Shown: piece after piece, positions 7,122-7,479 of the stretch
Position numbering within the stretch: position 1 is the first letter of the stretch
How the letters are laid out: each line of letters starts with the position of its first letter
Source of the DNA: RYN-417 sp043745485
Lineage (GTDB): Bacteria; Patescibacteriota; Saccharimonadia; Saccharimonadales; JACDBH01
Direction of reading: 5' to 3'
DNA length: 7,479 nt
Assembly: GCA_043745485.1 (NCBI GenBank)
Contig: JAYTSU010000013.1
Coordinates: 1-7,479, forward strand
Made by a program: the position numbers and the translations under genes
Notes under the pieces: generated by a model
What the model saw: the letters and a program-made list of their open reading frames with translations, nothing else
The model's database searches: none
Told to the model about the DNA's origin: nothing

Positions 7122-7158
7122 GAGCAAGCAGCCGAAAAGCTGACCCGTTCCCTAGACC
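7122..7158 (+). repeat. Diverged direct repeat, copy 2
   Basis: This copy of the 6946-6983 element begins with the same GAGCAAGCAG and contains TGACCCGTTCCCTAGACC. It lacks the complementary 3' arm that makes copy 1 a long hairpin; locally it can form only CAGC/GCTG around CGAAAA, with AGGGAGC (7120-7126) facing GTTCCCT (7147-7153). Upstream, TGGTTCTAGC (7091-7100) matches the tRNA T-arm bases 6920-6929 at 9 of 10 positions. Copy 2 may therefore be a decayed duplicate of the tRNA 3' end plus its hairpin. A shared ACTCT at 7171-7175 keeps the same offset. Confidence 0.7.
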
Positions 7159-7166
7159 TGTTTCCT

Positions 7167-7220
7167 ACATACTCTACGTGAAAAAGTATTGATAAGTGTA
7201 TTTTTTCACGTAAAGTATGT
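7167..7220. promoter_or_regulatory. Large inverted repeat (candidate operator) before the Fic gene
   Basis: Two 19-base arms, 7167-7185 and 7202-7220, are inverted copies with a single mismatch (C7174 against A7213). The left arm reads ACATACT, then C, then TACGTGAAAAA, and the spacer is 16 bases. The right arm stops at the base immediately before the -10 element of the Fic gene, so a bound protein would cover the -35 area. Size and place fit an operator for a dimeric or tetrameric regulator. A transposon-like end or recombination site is an alternative. It is AT-rich and not followed by a T-run, so it is a poor intrinsic terminator. Confidence 0.6.
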
Positions 7221-7226
7221 TACAAT
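7218..7226 (+). promoter_or_regulatory. Extended -10 promoter of the Fic gene
   Basis: TGT followed by TACAAT forms an extended -10 element (TGnTACAAT). The -10 ends six bases before the ATG at 7233, so a start seven bases downstream would fall on the first base of the start codon, implying a leaderless mRNA. There is no -35 at the normal distance. TTGATA at 7189-7194 is too far away for this -10. Confidence 0.55.
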
Positions 7227-7232
7227 GTACTT

Positions 7233-7479
7233 ATGATTAATCAAACCACAAAAGATCGCATAGCTAAGCTTTCGATGCAATACAAAAAGCTAGCTAAAGC
7301 CAAGCCAGAGGCGGTGCGCGAAATTGCTATCGCAGAAATACCAGAGATGGTATATAACAGCAATGCTATAGAAAACTCTACATTGACCCTAAAAGACACT
7401 GAAGATATCCTGCTTCGAGATTCGATCAAAAAGGACCACGACATCCGTGAAATATATGAAGCAAAGAATCTAGCTAAAA
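7233..7479 (+). CDS. Fic-family protein, N-terminal part (cut by window end)
   Basis: The open frame runs from the ATG to the window edge with 82 residues visible and no stop. The sequence MVYNSNAIENSTLTLKDTEDIL (39-60) fits the N-terminal region of Fic-domain proteins. Ser43, Glu47 and Asn48 fit the inhibitory-helix pattern [S/T]xxxE[G/N], whose Glu blocks ATP positioning in auto-inhibited Fic AMP-transferases. The following DIREIYEAKNLAK resembles the helix preceding the catalytic domain. The catalytic HxFx(D/E)GNGRxxR motif would lie beyond the window, so activity cannot be judged. Fic enzymes usually AMPylate protein hydroxyls, acting as toxins, effectors or housekeeping regulators. There is no Shine-Dalgarno, but an extended -10 lies just before the ATG and a large inverted repeat lies upstream. 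Confidence 0.78.
   Translation, partial: MINQTTKDRIAKLSMQYKKLAKAKPEAVREIAIAEIPEMVYNSNAIENSTLTLKDTEDILLRDSIKKDHDIREIYEAKNLAK

Noticed and set aside
6946..7158. CRISPR array
   Set aside because: There are only two diverged copies, about 176 bp apart, with a terminator between them.
6946..7160. Signal recognition particle RNA, because of AGCAAGCAGCC-like bases and a long hairpin
   Set aside because: The conserved GGAA-type tetraloop and the asymmetric internal-loop motif are missing; the loop is TCCCAAG.
7241..7444. Minus-strand open frame of 67 codons over the Fic gene
   Set aside because: It lies opposite a recognisable Fic coding frame and has no family features; it is a shadow frame.

Overview
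The window looks like chromosomal DNA from a small-genome bacterium. I infer the Candidate Phyla Radiation (Patescibacteria), most likely a Saccharibacteria (TM7)-type lineage. The basis is the overall style of the GlmS, sugar-transferase and LexA-like proteins, very tight gene packing and several starts without a Shine-Dalgarno sequence. This is an impression from protein character, not a database result. The standard genetic code fits: TGA ends gtrA, and a tandem TGA-TAA ends the LexA-like gene.

Left part (50-5810, minus strand). Four genes read leftward in one packed cluster, in transcription order: an O-antigen ligase/polymerase-like membrane protein, a polyprenyl-phosphate sugar-phosphate transferase, a GT4 glycosyltransferase and glmS. 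The gaps are 7 bp, a 1-bp overlap and 19 bp. Together they would supply amino sugar (GlmS), load the first sugar on the lipid carrier (sugar transferase), extend it (GT4) and polymerise or transfer the glycan (ligase-like protein). This is a compact surface-glycan unit.

Middle (5811-6811). A 66-bp divergent intergenic region separates that cluster from a plus-strand pair. The pair is a GtrA-family four-helix membrane protein, overlapping by ATGA with a protein that has a LexA-type winged-helix DNA-binding domain but no S24 autoprotease domain.

Right part (6812-7479). There are 421 bp without a protein gene, but rich in structure. A near-consensus sigma70-type promoter drives tRNA-Asn(GUU) with encoded CCA. 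Directly abutting that CCA is a 61-nt long imperfect hairpin that itself ends in A-CCA, and a strong intrinsic terminator follows. Beyond the terminator lies a second, decayed copy of the hairpin's 5' half. Then comes a 54-bp inverted repeat ending exactly at an extended -10 element six bases before the ATG of a Fic-family gene, which is cut by the window end. The tRNA/hairpin unit, the repeat pair and the Fic promoter/operator are the least ordinary parts of the window.
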